Origin: Gymnopus androsaceus JB14
Lineage: Eukaryota; Basidiomycota; Agaricomycetes; Agaricales; Omphalotaceae
Assembly: GCA_009733575.1 (NCBI GenBank)
Contig: ML769384.1
Span: 871,257 to 935,256 of the forward strand
Direction: 5' to 3'
DNA length: 64,000 nt
Shown: positions 44,301 through 55,940 of the stretch, piece after piece
Layout: every line of letters begins with the position of its first letter
Position numbering within the stretch: the stretch's first letter is position 1
Notes under the pieces: generated by a model
What the model was told of the DNA's origin: nothing
What the model saw: only the letters and a program-made list of their open reading frames with translations
Databases searched by the model: none
Made by a program: the position numbers and the translations under genes

Positions 44301-45732
44301 ATGTTACCGGAAGAGCTTCTTCATCACATCGCCGAATTCCTTGCGTATGATAACTCTTGCGATGGCATAGAGCGCGAACTCCCAGAAATTCACTACAAAC
44401 ACGCCACTCAAGAAATTCGTTCGCTTTCCCTCGCATCTCGTCGGCTGCGTCGAATTTCACTGCCGTTTCTTTTCGCGTTTGTGCGAATCAAATTGGTGAC
44501 AGGAATGAGGAACTTCAGAGACCAGTGTTTAGCCAATCCAGACTTTGCGGGTTCTGTAAGGTAATCAAATTTGTGATTCGAATGTTGAAATTCTTACCGT
44601 TATCCCAGGACGCTACAGGTTAGCAGAATTCATAATTTAGAAGGATCCGACATCCTACGCCAGCTGCTTCCCCGTTTGAGAAATCTCGCTTGGGTTCATC
44701 TCTATAGTCTCAACACTGACGTTGCACTGTTCATTGCCCTGGCCGACCAGATCAACGTCAAGACGGTGTTCGTTGAATCCTTGCCCAGCTTATCCGACGT
44801 TCCCTTGTTCAAAGTGAACAAATTCTTGCTTCATAGCGCCCAAATTCAGTGTCCTGGCATCCGAGTGCTGGAACCGCATCTGCGTCACGGTATGCAGGTT
44901 GCACAGCTTGTTATATATCGACCTGGACTACTCCAAGATGAATTTGGTTTGCAGAGATTCCCTGGGCTTCGTGAAATAAACATAATCATGGGCTGGGAGC
45001 CTGTGCCATGATCCTGGCTTCACAAGCTCACATCAGCCCACCCGATGCTACAGAAAATCAGGTTCATTGACCGAACAAGGTTCCGTTACTGCCACAATCT
45101 GCTCTTGCTTTCTTTCACTATTCACTTTCAAGATCAAATGCAAAAAGAGGGCTTGAATGATACCTTTGACCTCTCCAAGTTGGTTATCGGTCGGGCTGCC
45201 CAAACTTCCGAAGAATGGCACGTCACTGGATTGGGTGTGGTAGTGAAACGCTCGCTATCCCAGGTACTCTCTCTCATAAGCTCTTGTTTCCCCAAGGTGT
45301 CGGTCCTGACCGTCGAATTCAAGGGTGAGGATGTATATCATATCGTGAGTCTGACATTATTCCCTTCTGCATGGTACTGCCAACTGATCTTTCATGCAGG
45401 ATGAACTCATCTCCCTGCTTCGAAAGTATCCATCGCTGCACACTCTCGGTCTGCGGCTTTCGTTTAATCGACTTCATTTCGACGGTCAGAAACCATGGAC
45501 ACAACTATGCTCAGCAGTGCCTGACCCACGTAACCGAAAGACTCTCGCTGCCGTCAGTGCAGAAGCAGGGATGCTCTGGTATACGTCGCGTATTGCGCAA
45601 GCCATTTCATTGATAGAAGCCTTTTTTATCCACGAAGAGATGTTATGTTGGCTGTTACGAGTTTTGGACCGCCAACGGGTGGTTTACGGTAGACAACGGT
45701 CGTCGGAGCGTTACTGGGACGCTTGTAGATGA
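44301..45732 (+). pseudogene. F-box/leucine-rich protein gene with an in-frame stop codon
   Basis: The start MLPEELLHHIAEFLAYDNSC is an F-box. An intron (donor AG|GTAATC near 44563, acceptor CCCAG near 44610) joins FAGSVR to TLQVSRIHNLEGSDILRQLL. The LRR-like body follows: RNLAWVHLYSLNTDVALFIA, VFVESLPSLSDVPLFKVNK and INIIMGWEPVP. TGA at 45009-45011 then interrupts the frame, but the same frame continues SWLHKLTSAHPMLQKIRFID and, across a further intron, DELISLLRKYPSLHTLGLRL, ending at 45732. The stop could be a C-to-T change of CGA. Mushrooms carry hundreds of such F-box proteins, most of unknown target. A stop-free first half of about 215 codons could still be expressed. Confidence 0.65.
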
Positions 45733-45842
45733 TAGACGTGCAGGCTCGTACGGCCACATTGAGATATAATGTTATTGGTTTATTTTGCTTATTGCTCAAT
45801 GCTCACTCATCAACTCTGAAGTATACGCAATCCTCAAACAAA

Positions 45843-46147
45843 TTTGGGTGTACAGAGGTGTAGGGTGAGCCTGGAAGATTCTGGGACGTGGATTCAGTAT
45901 GCTGTTTGGGTATGAGAAAACATACAGTAATATACTAGCGAAATTTACCAAGTTACTGGGCCCGTAGAAGGCTTCGCGGGTCAGATCGCTAGCCAGGGAT
46001 TCGTAGTTAGTCAGTATCTTCCAAGCACGGTTTCACGATCATGCTGAGCGTGAAGATAGCTTGCCCATCCATCTATCACGAATTTGAAGGTCGGTTAGTA
46101 TTTCTGGAACGACTTCATTATACTGAGCGTGAAAATTTAAGGGCCGA
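45843..46147 (+). repeat. Chimeric duplicate: ELP5 fragment joined to dienelactone hydrolase fragment
   Basis: 45843-45938 matches 40694-40784 (part of ELP5, same orientation on the plus strand). At the shared bases CTAG it passes directly into 45939-46147, which matches 42646-42856 of the hydrolase gene, introns included. By eye identity is about 85-90% for the first part and above 90% for the second. Because introns are kept, the copying happened at DNA level. No coding capacity remains. No terminal repeats or target-site duplications were seen. Confidence 0.85.
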
Positions 46148-46251
46148 GCAATCGAAAGTGTGAGCAACTTACCCGTTGGCCTTTGTGGTATCCTCGAAAG
46201 TCCTAATCTGTGGTTGTAGTAGTAAAGCTTGTTGCTTACCGGGTATGATAC

Positions 46252-46449
46252 TTAGGCAAATAATTGGGAATGGAGGGAGTCAACCCTAGATGTTAAAAGT
46301 TGGACGAACTTGTATGGTTGTGAGCAAAGCGCTGCAATGCTTAATCTCAGGCTGTCCATATGATAATAGCTCATAGAGAGCTGCGAGAAGCCCCTCTGAT
46401 CACAGATTTGTTGGATTCGGGCAGAGATGCCACAGGACGCGTTTCTCAC
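46252..46449 (-). other. Coding-like stretch, unassigned
   Basis: A 65-codon minus-strand frame (MRNASCGISARIQQICDQRG, FSQLSMSYYHMDSLRLSIAA) looks protein-like but has no family. It could be a downstream exon of the minus-strand gene at 46.6-47.1 kb or a relic. Confidence 0.2.
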
Positions 46450-46632
46450 TCAGAATAGGCATCAATGATGAACATTAAAGGGCAAAATATAAGACATCGG
46501 TTAGATAGTAAAAATATTGAAGGTTGCATCCAATGCACGCAACTCGTAAGGGAGGACGTGTCGAAGGAACCAGAGGAGAAATGCATAAGTGCACCCTATA
46601 TACATGTGTCGGCGGAAGAGGGATTACTTTAG

Positions 46633-47127
46633 CTACACAGAAATCAGTAAATAAAAAAACTGAACATACACAAGGACGCACCTAAAGTAGTATTCATCTT
46701 CATCCATAGCTTCTATACCGTTAAATTCTTCGAGGTCGAGACTCTCCTGCATGTTCCTGCTGCAAGGCGCAGCGTTTATCTTTTCCCAGATTCTCATAAG
46801 TTCAGACTGCTGCCGCTCAGTGAGCTGATAGTTGCGCGGATCGCCTGCATTCAGGAGTCGGAGATGGAATTGAGCTCGGGAATTTATCGAAGGCGAAAGT
46901 AGGGACAGAGTCATTGCCTATAGGGCATTCCAAGCAATAGTAGTATACCTAACCAAAAATTCAGTTTCTTGATTAAAAGAAATAACCAAGCGTAAGCGTA
47001 CCTTCTTATCAGTGTGCTCAAACACCAACATGCACTCCCCTTGCCAGTAGAAGACCGGTACGCAACAAGTGTGCATATGAAGGGCAAGATTCATAAAACG
47101 GACATAGAATGCCGCGTGTAACAACAT
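46633..47127 (-). pseudogene. Hypothetical gene, probably degraded
   Basis: One exon reads MLLHAAFYVRFMNLALHMHT, CCVPVFYWQGECMLVFEHTD and KK, ending at a GTACGC donor. The next reads AMTLSLLSPSINSRAQFHLR, LLNAGDPRNYQLTERQQSEL and MRIWEKINAAPCSRNMQESL, with an acidic end (EAMDEDEYYF). Upstream coding-like sequence (YERQTELKAEWENQT, HGFEFHFFGEIYSKQNTTD, about 47150-47300) is in a frame one base off. The original gene was therefore probably longer and is now broken. Family unknown. Confidence 0.4.
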
Positions 47128-47628
47128 CCGTCGCAGATCCCCTCTACACGGTCTGTAGTGTTCTGTTTGGAATATATCTCTCCAAAAAAGTGGAATTCGA
47201 AACCATGGACGAAAGCGGCGTCAGATTTAGGATGGGTAAGATGAAGCGTTTGGTTCTCCCATTCAGCCTTGAGTTCAGTTTGACGTTCGTAAAGGGGGGC
47301 ATGGTTGGGATGGACTTGGGCTCGTTATTTTCCTTTTTATTTAGGCCTCACTACAGAGAAATTAGTGAGAAGAGAAAATGAGATGAGCGATACAGATACG
47401 TGCTGAGCTCTGACTGACTTCACTGGATAATGGGTGGTGTCCCAAATGTCATGGCATTAATCGTAATAGAACAGTAGGGTGTTTGAATACCTCTACGAGC
47501 AGCGTTGAACGTGAATACAAAAACATTGCAAAGTATGAATGACAGTGGCAGTATGCGGAGCACCGATTGATATAAGACAACAAAGTAAGAAAAAAAGATG
47601 AGACAAAAATACACTAGTTCTACATCTA

Positions 47629-49458
47629 TTACTTCTTCTTGGCGGCTTTCTCGGCCGACTTCGTCACTGTAGAGGATAGATGAGCGATTGCGAAGCATGA
47701 AAGCACAGGGGGTGACAATACCTTTTCCACCCGACTTGTCGGTCTTGTCAACGGACTTGATGATACCGACAGCAACGGTCTGTCTCATGTCACGGACGGC
47801 GAAACGACCAAGAGGAGGGTACTCGTTGTAGGACTCGACACACTGTTGAAGGAACATGAGTCAAAGCATAGGAACATGGGTAGCAATCACGTACCATAGG
47901 CTTGGAAGGAATAAGCTTGACAATGCATGCATCACCAGACTTGACGAATTTAGGAGAAGCCTCGATAGACTTTCCTGTTCGTCGGTCGATCTTTTCAATG
48001 AGCTCGGCGAACTTGCATGCAATGTGGGCGGTGTGGCAATCAAGGACGGGAGCGTAACCAGCACCAATTTGACCGGGGTGGTTGAGGACGATGACCTGGG
48101 CGTTGAAGGAAGCGGCCTCTTTGGCGGGGTCGTTCTTCGAGTCTGAGGCGACGTTACCACGACGAATATCCTTGACAGAAACGTTCCTAAACACACATGA
48201 GGATCATACAATACTGTCGAGGATAACAAAAACTTACTTGACGTTGAAACCGACGTTGTCACCGGGGGAACCCTGCTCGAGCTGCTCGTGGTGCATTTCG
48301 ACCGACTTGACTTCAGTGGTCACGTTCGAAGGAGCGAAGGTGACGATCATTCCAGCCTTGATGATACCAGTCTCAACACGACCGACGGGCACTGTACCGA
48401 TACCACCGATTTTGTATACATCCTGGAGAGGAAGACGGAGAGGCTTGTCGGAAGGACGGACGGGAGTCTCGATGGCATCGATGGCATCAAGAAGGGTCTT
48501 ACCCTTGACAACACCGGCCTTGGTCTCCTTGGTCCAGCCCTTGAACCATGGCATGCTAAAGAAAGAAGATTCGTATCGGAAGAGCTAAATCGAAGCCGAA
48601 AAGCAAAACTCACTTGACCGACTCCTCCAACATGTTGTCACCGTGCCATCCGGAGATGGGCACAAAGGCAACAGCCTTGGGGTTGTAGCCGACCTTCTTG
48701 ATGAATGTGGAGGTTTCCTTGATGATTTCGTTGAATCGGTCCTCGCTCCACTACATGAACTGTCAGTAAATAAGGAAAAAAAAAATTACAAGACGAAAAA
48801 CCAACCTTGGTAGTGTCCATCTTGTTGACAGCGACGATGAGCTGACGGACACCGAGAGTGAAGGCAAGCAGGGCGTGCTCACGAGTCTGGCCATCCTTGG
48901 AGATACCAGCCTCGAACTCACCAGTACCACCGGCAATGATGAGAATAGCACAATCAGCCTGGGAGGTACCAGTGATCATGTTTTTAATGAAGTCACGGTG
49001 TCCAGGAGCATCAATGACCTGTTGAGATTGGATTAGAATCGAGTAAGAGGCGATGTAGAGGAGGACATCTACGCACAGTGACCATGAACTTGGGGGTTTC
49101 GAATTTCCAGAGAGCAATATCGATGGTGATACCACGCTCACGCTCAGCCTTTAGCTTGTCCAAAACCCAGGCTAAAAAAAATTGAACACTTGATCGGAAT
49201 CGATCGCGAAATTTTCTTCAACGCACCGTACTTGAACGAACCCTTTCCGAGTTCAGCAGCCTCCTTCTCGAACTTCTCGATAGTACGCTTGTCGATACCA
49301 CCACACTTGTAGATCAAGTGACCAGTGGTTGTCGATTTGCCGGAATCGACGTGGCCGATGACTGCGATAGGAAAAAAAAAGTTGAGCGGCTTCATCAAGA
49401 GGAATCGCGACGAAAGAAACTCACCGACGACGTTAACGTGAGCTTTTTCCTTTCCCAT
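47629..49458 (-). CDS. TEF1: Translation elongation factor EF-1alpha
   Basis: It begins [11 protein letters not shown] and shows all GTPase motifs: [20 protein letters not shown], the switch I region [37 protein letters not shown] and [19 protein letters not shown]. Domains 2 and 3 follow ([60 protein letters not shown]), with [20 protein letters not shown] and the lysine-rich end [10 protein letters not shown]. It delivers aminoacyl-tRNA to the ribosome. Codon use is strongly biased to C-ending codons, as expected of a highly expressed gene. Eight or so introns, including ones next to the start codon, interrupt it. Confidence 0.96.
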
Positions 49459-50014
49459 TTCGAGGTGTTTCTGGGATGAAGGATAGGATTAGAATCTGAG
49501 CCAGATCGCAAGACATCGCAAGAAGAGCGATAGACACGAAGAAAAAACAGAGCAGCGGAAGGACAATGCTCGATGGATGATGAGAAAAAAGAGCGCTTTG
49601 GAAAGCGTACGCGATGACAAGAGATCTGAGACAACTCACTTTTTAGATGGAAGGTAGGTAGGTGATGGAGGTACAGAAGGAAGAAAAAAGATGGCAACTC
49701 AGGTGCTTATGTACTTTTCCTGCCGGCTGCTATCAAGATCATCTGGATAAAAAAAATTTGACTCGACGGCGCCGAACGGCAGCAGCATCGCCACGCCGGA
49801 TACTGTCCGGACAACGCGACTCAAACGCGTCCAATTTGAGTCAATATTACAACTTGCTAGAATGGCATTTGGCATTGTGCTACATGACAAGGATGGGATG
49901 GCTGGCTACAAATAATCGGTGGCAGAGAAGAATAGATAAACGCAATTAAAGTAAAATTACACTTGGAGTTGCATTGAAGGGTTTCGCGTCGTTAGCTATA
50001 GATAAGATCGAGCA
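49459..50014. promoter_or_regulatory. 5' region of EF-1alpha
   Basis: Pyrimidine-rich sequence (on the minus strand) with long CT and T tracts between about 49440 and 49680, typical of strong fungal promoters, and a probable 5' UTR intron. No protein-like frame. Confidence 0.4.
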
Positions 50015-51855
50015 CTATGGGTACTTTGCCCAACCGCTATTTCCAAAGAGGAAACGCGATTGAAGGATTTTTTCAAACGTCGGGCGCGCTGCGACTTCGA
50101 CCCGTAGACATGCCCGCAATAGAGCTGCAGCGTCCCCAAGTGCACCACCGCCGTCGACCTCTTTTCCCTCGAGCTCTTTTCCTTCGGCACATCGCTCATC
50201 CAAAGCAATGGAAGCGTTTGCAAAGGGTGATTCCAATCCATCTTGAGCCTCCTCCGCGGTCATGAACGGGCACTCGCCAACGAGTAGAACGTAGGCTACG
50301 ACACCAAATGCCCACACGTCCTGTTCCTTGCCTTGATAGCGTTCACCGCGCAAGATTTCTGGCCCAGCATAATCAAGTCTAGGAACGGTGAGATTGAGGG
50401 CCGCACGCTCTCAAGATAAACACGTACGTGCCACTGAACGAATCCCATCCGTTCTTCTTTATCAGACCAGAACTTCCAAAGTCTATTAGGATACATTTGC
50501 CATTAGGTCCCAACACAACGTTTTCGTCCTTGACATCACGATGGACTATCGATAATATGTTGAGCCGGTTCCACTCGAGCATGATAAAACAAGGAACGCA
50601 CCAATACCATGCGAGTGAAGGAAGCACAACGCATCTGCGATCTGGCCTAGATAAGTCCGAATAGAGCTCGGAGGAAGCCCTTGAGGATAGCTTTCGACAA
50701 GGTCGAAAAGATCCGAAGACGAGTTCTCTTCGCCTGGCAGATGCTCTGGAATAGTTGATGGGAGAACGAGATAGTAATAGTGATTATCCTCAAAAAAGTC
50801 GAGGAGTGGGCAGATATTTGGATGACCTTTAACGACTTTCCCGTCTATCCATTCGGTTTCGACCGAGGGCGAGGTGGAAGATCGTAATGGATCCCAAGGT
50901 CGACGCGGTGGTAAAACATACGAGGTATTCGAGATTGCAGACATAACATAAATCTCTATGGGAATGGTTCCATACTTGGGATGTTTTTTCCAACAGTCGG
51001 CCAGAATACGAGATTTGATGATTTGCTTAATGATAAGGGGAGGCTGACAAAAAGTTCAACAGGGTTACTAGAGTGTTTTAGAAGGTGTTCTTACCCCCAG
51101 AGACCCGTCACCGAGCTTCTCTCTAGCTCGTTTGACCAAACCATACGCTCCGCGGCCAATTTCGCCTTCAATCTCGAACTCTGAAATGTTCCGATCGCCG
51201 AGAAATGTTTCCTGAGTGGGTGAAGGTGCTCGAGTGCTGGCTGCGACACTCAGAAAACTACTGTTGCTATTGGCACGCTGGAGAGTAAGATATTGAGGTT
51301 CAATGGTTGGCTGAGTAGGGGTATCTCTTGGTGCGATCATGACGCGACCAGCAACCAAAGAAACTCGTTGCTGGGACTGAGCGCCTGCGAGGACGCGGAG
51401 TAGAAGAAGTGCGTGAAGGAGCAGGTTTAGGTGAAGAGCCGGGAAGAGCAGGCGTGATGGGTGAGGTAGATCTGGATTGTGAAGGTGACATGAAAAAAGG
51501 CTCTGAACTAAGACCTGCCGATAAGAGAGTGGGTGTTGTAGATATCGGAGTCACGTTTGTTACAGGCCGCATAATGTTGGAAGTAGAAGGACCGGGCCTC
51601 CGAGGTTTCTCCTCTTCGTCCAAGTCAAAGGCCAAACGATAGTCTTCCTTTTTCTAGTTTGGGTGGCGGTGCACTTTTAAAATTCGAGTTTTCATCGTCA
51701 TTATTCTCCCATTCAAAACCTCTGCCAATGGAAGTGACTCCCCAGCTCGAGACGCTACTAGCGCTGCTAGCAGAACGATATAATCTAGGAGCAATCTGCG
51801 ATGATGTCCAGTCGTCGTTATCAAAGGCCAAATCTAGTTGAGACGTAGATAGCAT
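50015..51855 (-). CDS. PAS-kinase-like serine/threonine protein kinase
   Basis: The N-terminal 200 residues are Ser/Pro rich and disordered (MLSTSQLDLAFDNDDWTSSQ, MAFDLDEEEKPRRPG). The kinase domain starts FEIEGEIGRGAYGLVKRARE. It continues with the lysine strand IIKQIIKSRI, GHPNICPLLDFFEDNHYYYL, catalytic loop VHRDVKDENVVL, metal-binding ILIDFGSSG, LDYAGPEILRGERYQGKEQD, VWAFGVVAYVLLVGECPFM and RPTFEKILQSRFL. This arrangement (IDFGSSG, Y-GPEIL) is that of Psk1/Psk2 and animal PASK. I see no PAS domain in the N-terminal part. Yeast PAS kinases link sugar storage and translation to nutrient status. Introns break the kinase domain in four places. The ending GWAKYP is at 50015. Confidence 0.8.
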
Positions 51856-52174
51856 GGATTAGTTCTCTCCAGCTGGCAGAGAGATGGGTATTGAGAGGGA
51901 AAGTGAAAGAGGCGGAGTTATGATGAGTGTGAAAGGATGAATGCCCAAATTTAGCCCACGTGCGCTGGATATACTCCATGTACCCGCCGGGCCACAAGTC
52001 AAAGCAGTTCATAGCAGTACAGCAATCAAAGTTCTCCACAGCCCAAAAAAATATCCTAGCAAGCTCTACTAGCCCTTCTATGTTTCAGTATCGAGTCCTT
52101 TCAAGTGGCAAGTACAGGCAAGTATTATCTAAACGGATATAACTAAATCGGCTCAATGTTCTTGTCTTTTTCGC
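51856..52174. other. Intergenic interval, no gene seen
   Basis: 5' flank of the kinase gene. Nothing recognisable. Confidence 0.35.
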
Positions 52175-52510
52175 TCAAATATACACAGCCCAGGCTTCAT
52201 CCATACAACTATAAGCACTGTGCATAAATTCGTCGTCAAGGCAAAAGGACAGGATCCAATCCAGGAAATGCAGAGATGAAAGAGTTAGATTACTTACAGC
52301 GGCGCCAGCGCTAATAGTGACGGCCGATCCGGAATCAATTTGGGCCAAAACACTTTTTACACAATCTTCGGCAAAAAGAATATTTGCCCCAAACTTCAAG
52401 CACTCGAAGCAGACGTCAAAAATTTCGAGTCCATCAACGTAGCCAACGGTGAGTAGCCATTCTCCTCAAATGCGTCTCGAATTTCGCCTAGAATCGCTGT
52501 CCTAATGCTG
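52175..52510 (-). other. Coding-like stretch on the minus strand, probably a relic or small unknown gene
   Basis: The minus strand reads AILGEIRDAFEENGYSPLAT. One base out of frame it then reads VGYVDGLEIFDVCFECLKFG and ANILFAEDCVKSVLAQIDSG, with SAVTISAGAA ending at a good GTAAGTAAT donor. A short last exon may follow. The one-base offset and absence of a start codon suggest decay. Family unknown. It lies between the PAS-kinase gene and the eL32 promoter. Confidence 0.25.
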
Positions 52511-52632
52511 GTTATCGTACACTATGTTTCAAAACAAGTGAAATATGGATGGATCGACCTTGGACTTTCAGATGGACTCTATTTTGTTCTGCCCATTCTT
52601 ACTTTTCTCTCTCCCTTCTCCTTCAGACCGCA

Positions 52633-53230
52633 ATGGCCATCAAGATTCCTATCGTCAAGAAGCGCACCAAACATTTCAAGTCTGTACTTTCTGGATCCAA
52701 CCTGTTCACTTTCTTACATCCCATATTTGCAGGCGCCACCAGTCGGATCGTTACCATGGAGTGAAGGAGGCATGGAGAAAACCCAAGGGTATTGATAACA
52801 GGGTTAGGCGTCGCTTCAAGGGCCAAACACCCATGCCCAAGGTGTGCTGCTTCTTCGCTTTTTACGACTTGTAAATAACATTTTCTTTCATTCAGATTGG
52901 TTATGGTAGCAACCAGAGGGTTCGTCAACTTATTATCGGCGATATACACATTCTCATTTTGTATCTTAGACGAGACATCTTCTCCCCAACGGACTGAAAA
53001 AATTCCTGGTCAGCAACGTCAGGGAGCTCGATCTCCTTCTCATGCACAACAAAAGCTACGCCGCTGAGATCGCCCACAACGTCAGCAGCCGCAACCGCAC
53101 GACGATACTGGAACGGTGCGTAAACGTAGCCATTTTTTTCTGCGTCATTCTCATTTTATTTTCATTCAGTGCCAAGGTGCTCGGTGTCAAAGTGACAAAC
53201 GCTGCAGCTCGTCTGCGGTCAGAGGAGTAG
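52633..53230 (+). CDS. RPL32: 60S ribosomal protein eL32
   Basis: Exon 1 gives [16 protein letters not shown], with a donor inside the last lysine codon (AA|GTCTGT). It continues [80 protein letters not shown] and [20 protein letters not shown], and ends AARLRSEE. All are characteristic eL32 blocks. Four introns of 50-60 nt fit together in frame; the one after SNQR uses GTTCGT as donor. Length (about 130 residues) is normal. Confidence 0.95.
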
Positions 53231-53498
53231 AGTACTGGTACTTGCTTTTATCAATTCATTCGTTCCATGTATATCCATAATATGCATCCATGACCATGTA
53301 CCATGCATCCTCGAAAACGCTCGCTTGCTTCCTTGAGTCTCGTGCAAATGTAGTTTCCCAGGCTGATGCCATTGATGGCGATCGTCTACAAACTTCAGCA
53401 GCTGCTGTCAAGTGCTTTCATGTCCCGTAGAGAAAAGCAAGATTACTGCTTCATTTTGAGGATAGTTTCCGCTACTAAACAATCGTTGCAGACAGTCA

Positions 53499-54776
53499 GA
53501 TGTACGGACGGCGTCCCATGCAGGAAGTTGGTATAGTGATGATGGTAGTGTTCGATTCGCTCATGATTACATCTCCCTGTAACGCTGTATTCTCCAGGGG
53601 ATGTACTTGCCTCCGAACTCTCTGGCTGGTTGGAACAAGTTGGCGAAACTGATCCTCCATATCCCATCGCAGGATGCAAAGCAGTGATCGCACCGTTTGT
53701 GTTTGACCACTTTCTAACGTTATAGCTGACTTGATCTTGCTTCCAGACACGCCGGATACTCATATTCTGGTCCTGCTGCCGCTTGGGCTTATAAGAGTAT
53801 AGATACCACCGGGATGTCAGTCGGATGCCTTGCTCAACGTTCGATTCTAATTGTATTCTACTTTCTAGCAAGCGGGTATTCATCCTTGGACCCTCTCATC
53901 ACCTGTACTTGGACTCTTGTGCTCTCTCAGGATGCAAGGAGTATGCCACACCCGTTGGTAATCTCCCGCTTGATCTCGAGAGTACGTGGCTTTTTCCCAA
54001 TTCTCATCATTCAGCGCAACTCCTAATCCTCGGACAGCTATCAAGGAGTTGCAAGATACAGGAGAGTTCAGTAGCATCGATATAGAATCGGACGAGGCCG
54101 AACACAGTCTCGAAATGCATCTGCCTTATGTTCGGACCATTTTCAAAGGGTAATTACCGTCCCGAGTAGTGGTTCTGATTGAGACTGATAGTGGTTTTAG
54201 AATGGACATCTCCATCGTGCCCATCGTTGTCGGTTCAATCTCCCAGCAATCAGAAGCTACATATGGGCAACTTTTGGCACCGTATCTGGCTAGGGAAGAC
54301 ACGTTCTTTGTCGTATCCAGCGATTTCTGTCATTGGTAAGTGCTAGTGCTAAAGCAACAAGCATCGCATCTCATTTTGAGCACAGGGGAACCCGATTCTC
54401 ATACACTTATTACTATCCTGAACCTCAGCCTAGCACTGAGCCAGGAATTCGCCTGTCTCGTTCTGTTGGACCCTCCTCCTCCCATGCGATCCACGAGTCC
54501 ATTCGCAGACTCGACCACGAAGCAATAGATATCCTGACTCTTCCGCCTTCCGTGGCGTCTACAGCGCACGATGAGTTTGCCAAATATCTGTCCAAGACGA
54601 AGAACACGATATGCGGTCGGCATCCCATCGGTGTGCTTCTAGGTGCGCTGGCGGCTCTTGAAGAAAGCAAGGAGGTTCATCCAAGTATCAAGTGGGTCCG
54701 TTACGAGCAGAGCAGTCCCTGCGAGACCATCAGAGACTCGAGTGTCAGCTATGCTAGTGCTTGGGTCAAATTTTAG
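53499..54776 (+). CDS. MEMO1 family protein
   Basis: The conserved start of the family is VRTASHAGSWY at about 53500; the initiating ATG must lie in a small upstream exon that I cannot place. Exons then give RDVLASELSGWLEQVGETDP, CKAVIAP, HAGYSYSGPAAAWAYKSI, KRVFILGPSHHLYLDSCALS, GCKEYATPVGNLPLDLE and AEHSLEMHLPYVRTIFKG. Further on are MDISIVPIVVGSISQQSEAT, TFFVVSSDFCHWGTRFSYTY and IRRLDHEAIDILTLPPSVAS, and the end is SYASAWVKF. The family resembles extradiol dioxygenases. MEMO1 binds copper and the yeast form (Mho1) affects filamentation. The metal-site histidines in HAGYS, GPSHH and FCHWG are present. Six introns. Confidence 0.85.
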
Positions 54777-54894
54777 AATGGAATTCAACCTGGATATTGA
54801 ATAGTCCATCGTAAATGTAAAACTATATGTACTAGTAAATAGATGTTCCACAGATGTACAATGAATCCAAAAATCAATAATAGTCCTCAAAGCC

Positions 54895-55940
54895 CTAATA
54901 TTCATCAGTATGGTTCAGTCCGTCTACAAGAGACTGCCCAATGCTCACCCATTCCCTGACATCTCCGCTAACATGCGTTGAGTCCCCGATACGTTTGGGC
55001 AACCACGTCAACGACGCTTCAGGATCCGGATTGCGTTCAAACTCAGTAACCGAACAACATCCCGGCTTGCAGTACGTCTTTGACTCGGCCTCGTTCTCAT
55101 GCAGTAGATTGCGCACTAGAGCGATTACAGGAGCCGCATGGGTGACGAGTAACACCCGTTCGTGTTTCTCCGGAGCAAAAGTCGTTTCCACAGCGGGAAT
55201 AAATTTCGCGAGGAACGTCCCCATCCTTTCCGTAATTTGAGCGACATTTTCACCATGAGACGGAGGATACCAAAGACTCGACCAGGCGTCGGCGTCTATC
55301 TCTGGAAATTCCCCATGGAGAACATCTGCACTTGGAGGTTCGGGCTGTTTGACCCTCTTATTAGCAGTAAGATCAGAGTACCATTCTGAAATCCCTGTTC
55401 GTTATAAATGTTAGAGGCAATCTGGGTGATACAATTTGAGATACGCACAGTGGTCGACGTATATCGGAATTTCAAGAGCGATGGATATTGCTCGACTAGT
55501 TTGCAGGCAGCGATCTAAAGTGGTCACATTCAATGTGGCGCAGTCAGACAAAACTCTGCCACTCACGGTACGGAGAAGAGAATATTGCTGTTGGTCTCTT
55601 ATTATCCTCCAAAGAGCCCAGATACGTTGCTAAATCCTGGGCCTGGGTCTAATCATCTGGAAATGAGCGGTTGGCAAATGCGATACAACGATGAGTAACT
55701 GACTAGACCGAGATCTGAGAGTGGATCGTCTCGATTGGAACTCAAAGCAGAGTAAGAATAAGCGTGCGCTTCAGAGGATCTATTGTCCAAACACGATATC
55801 TCACCGGTCTCCTGTAGTCCAGCTACTTCGAAACCCTACAACGTTGCACGGAGGACAATTACTAGCAAGGTCAATCTTGATAATCAGCTTGGAGAAGTTG
55901 GAAGCATACCGTGACGAGTTATATAGAGTGTTTCAATCAT
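54895..55940 (-). CDS. Histidine phosphatase superfamily protein (phosphoglycerate mutase-like)
   Basis: Spliced exons give MIETLYITRHG with the catalytic RHG, then FRSSWTTGDRSSEAHAYSYS, RDDPLSDLGL, TQAQDLATYLGSLEDNKRPT, AIFSSPY, RCLQTSRAISIALEIPIYVD, HGISEWYSDLTANKRVKQPE and SSLWYPPSHGENVAQITERM. The second catalytic histidine is in RVLLVTHAAPVIALVRNLLH. RHG, the TxR substrate contacts and THAA are all in place, so an active phosphatase is likely. The type (starting IETIYxxRHGFR, with a variable C-terminus) is that of the fungal tau55/TFIIIC-associated and Ubash3-like branch. Substrate unknown. Six short introns. Confidence 0.8.

Noticed and set aside
47109..47381. 90-codon plus-strand frame upstream of EF-1alpha 3' region
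   Set aside because: The minus strand carries better protein-like sequence over the same bases (HGFEFHFFGEIYSK), so this is its shadow.
49395..49697. Minus-strand frame at the start of EF-1alpha with hydrophobic N-terminus
   Set aside because: It lies in the pyrimidine-rich promoter and 5' UTR; T-rich DNA gives Phe/Leu/Ser by chance.
53443..53883. 146-codon minus-strand frame
   Set aside because: It is antisense to the first exons of the MEMO1 gene, whose motifs and splice sites are clear.
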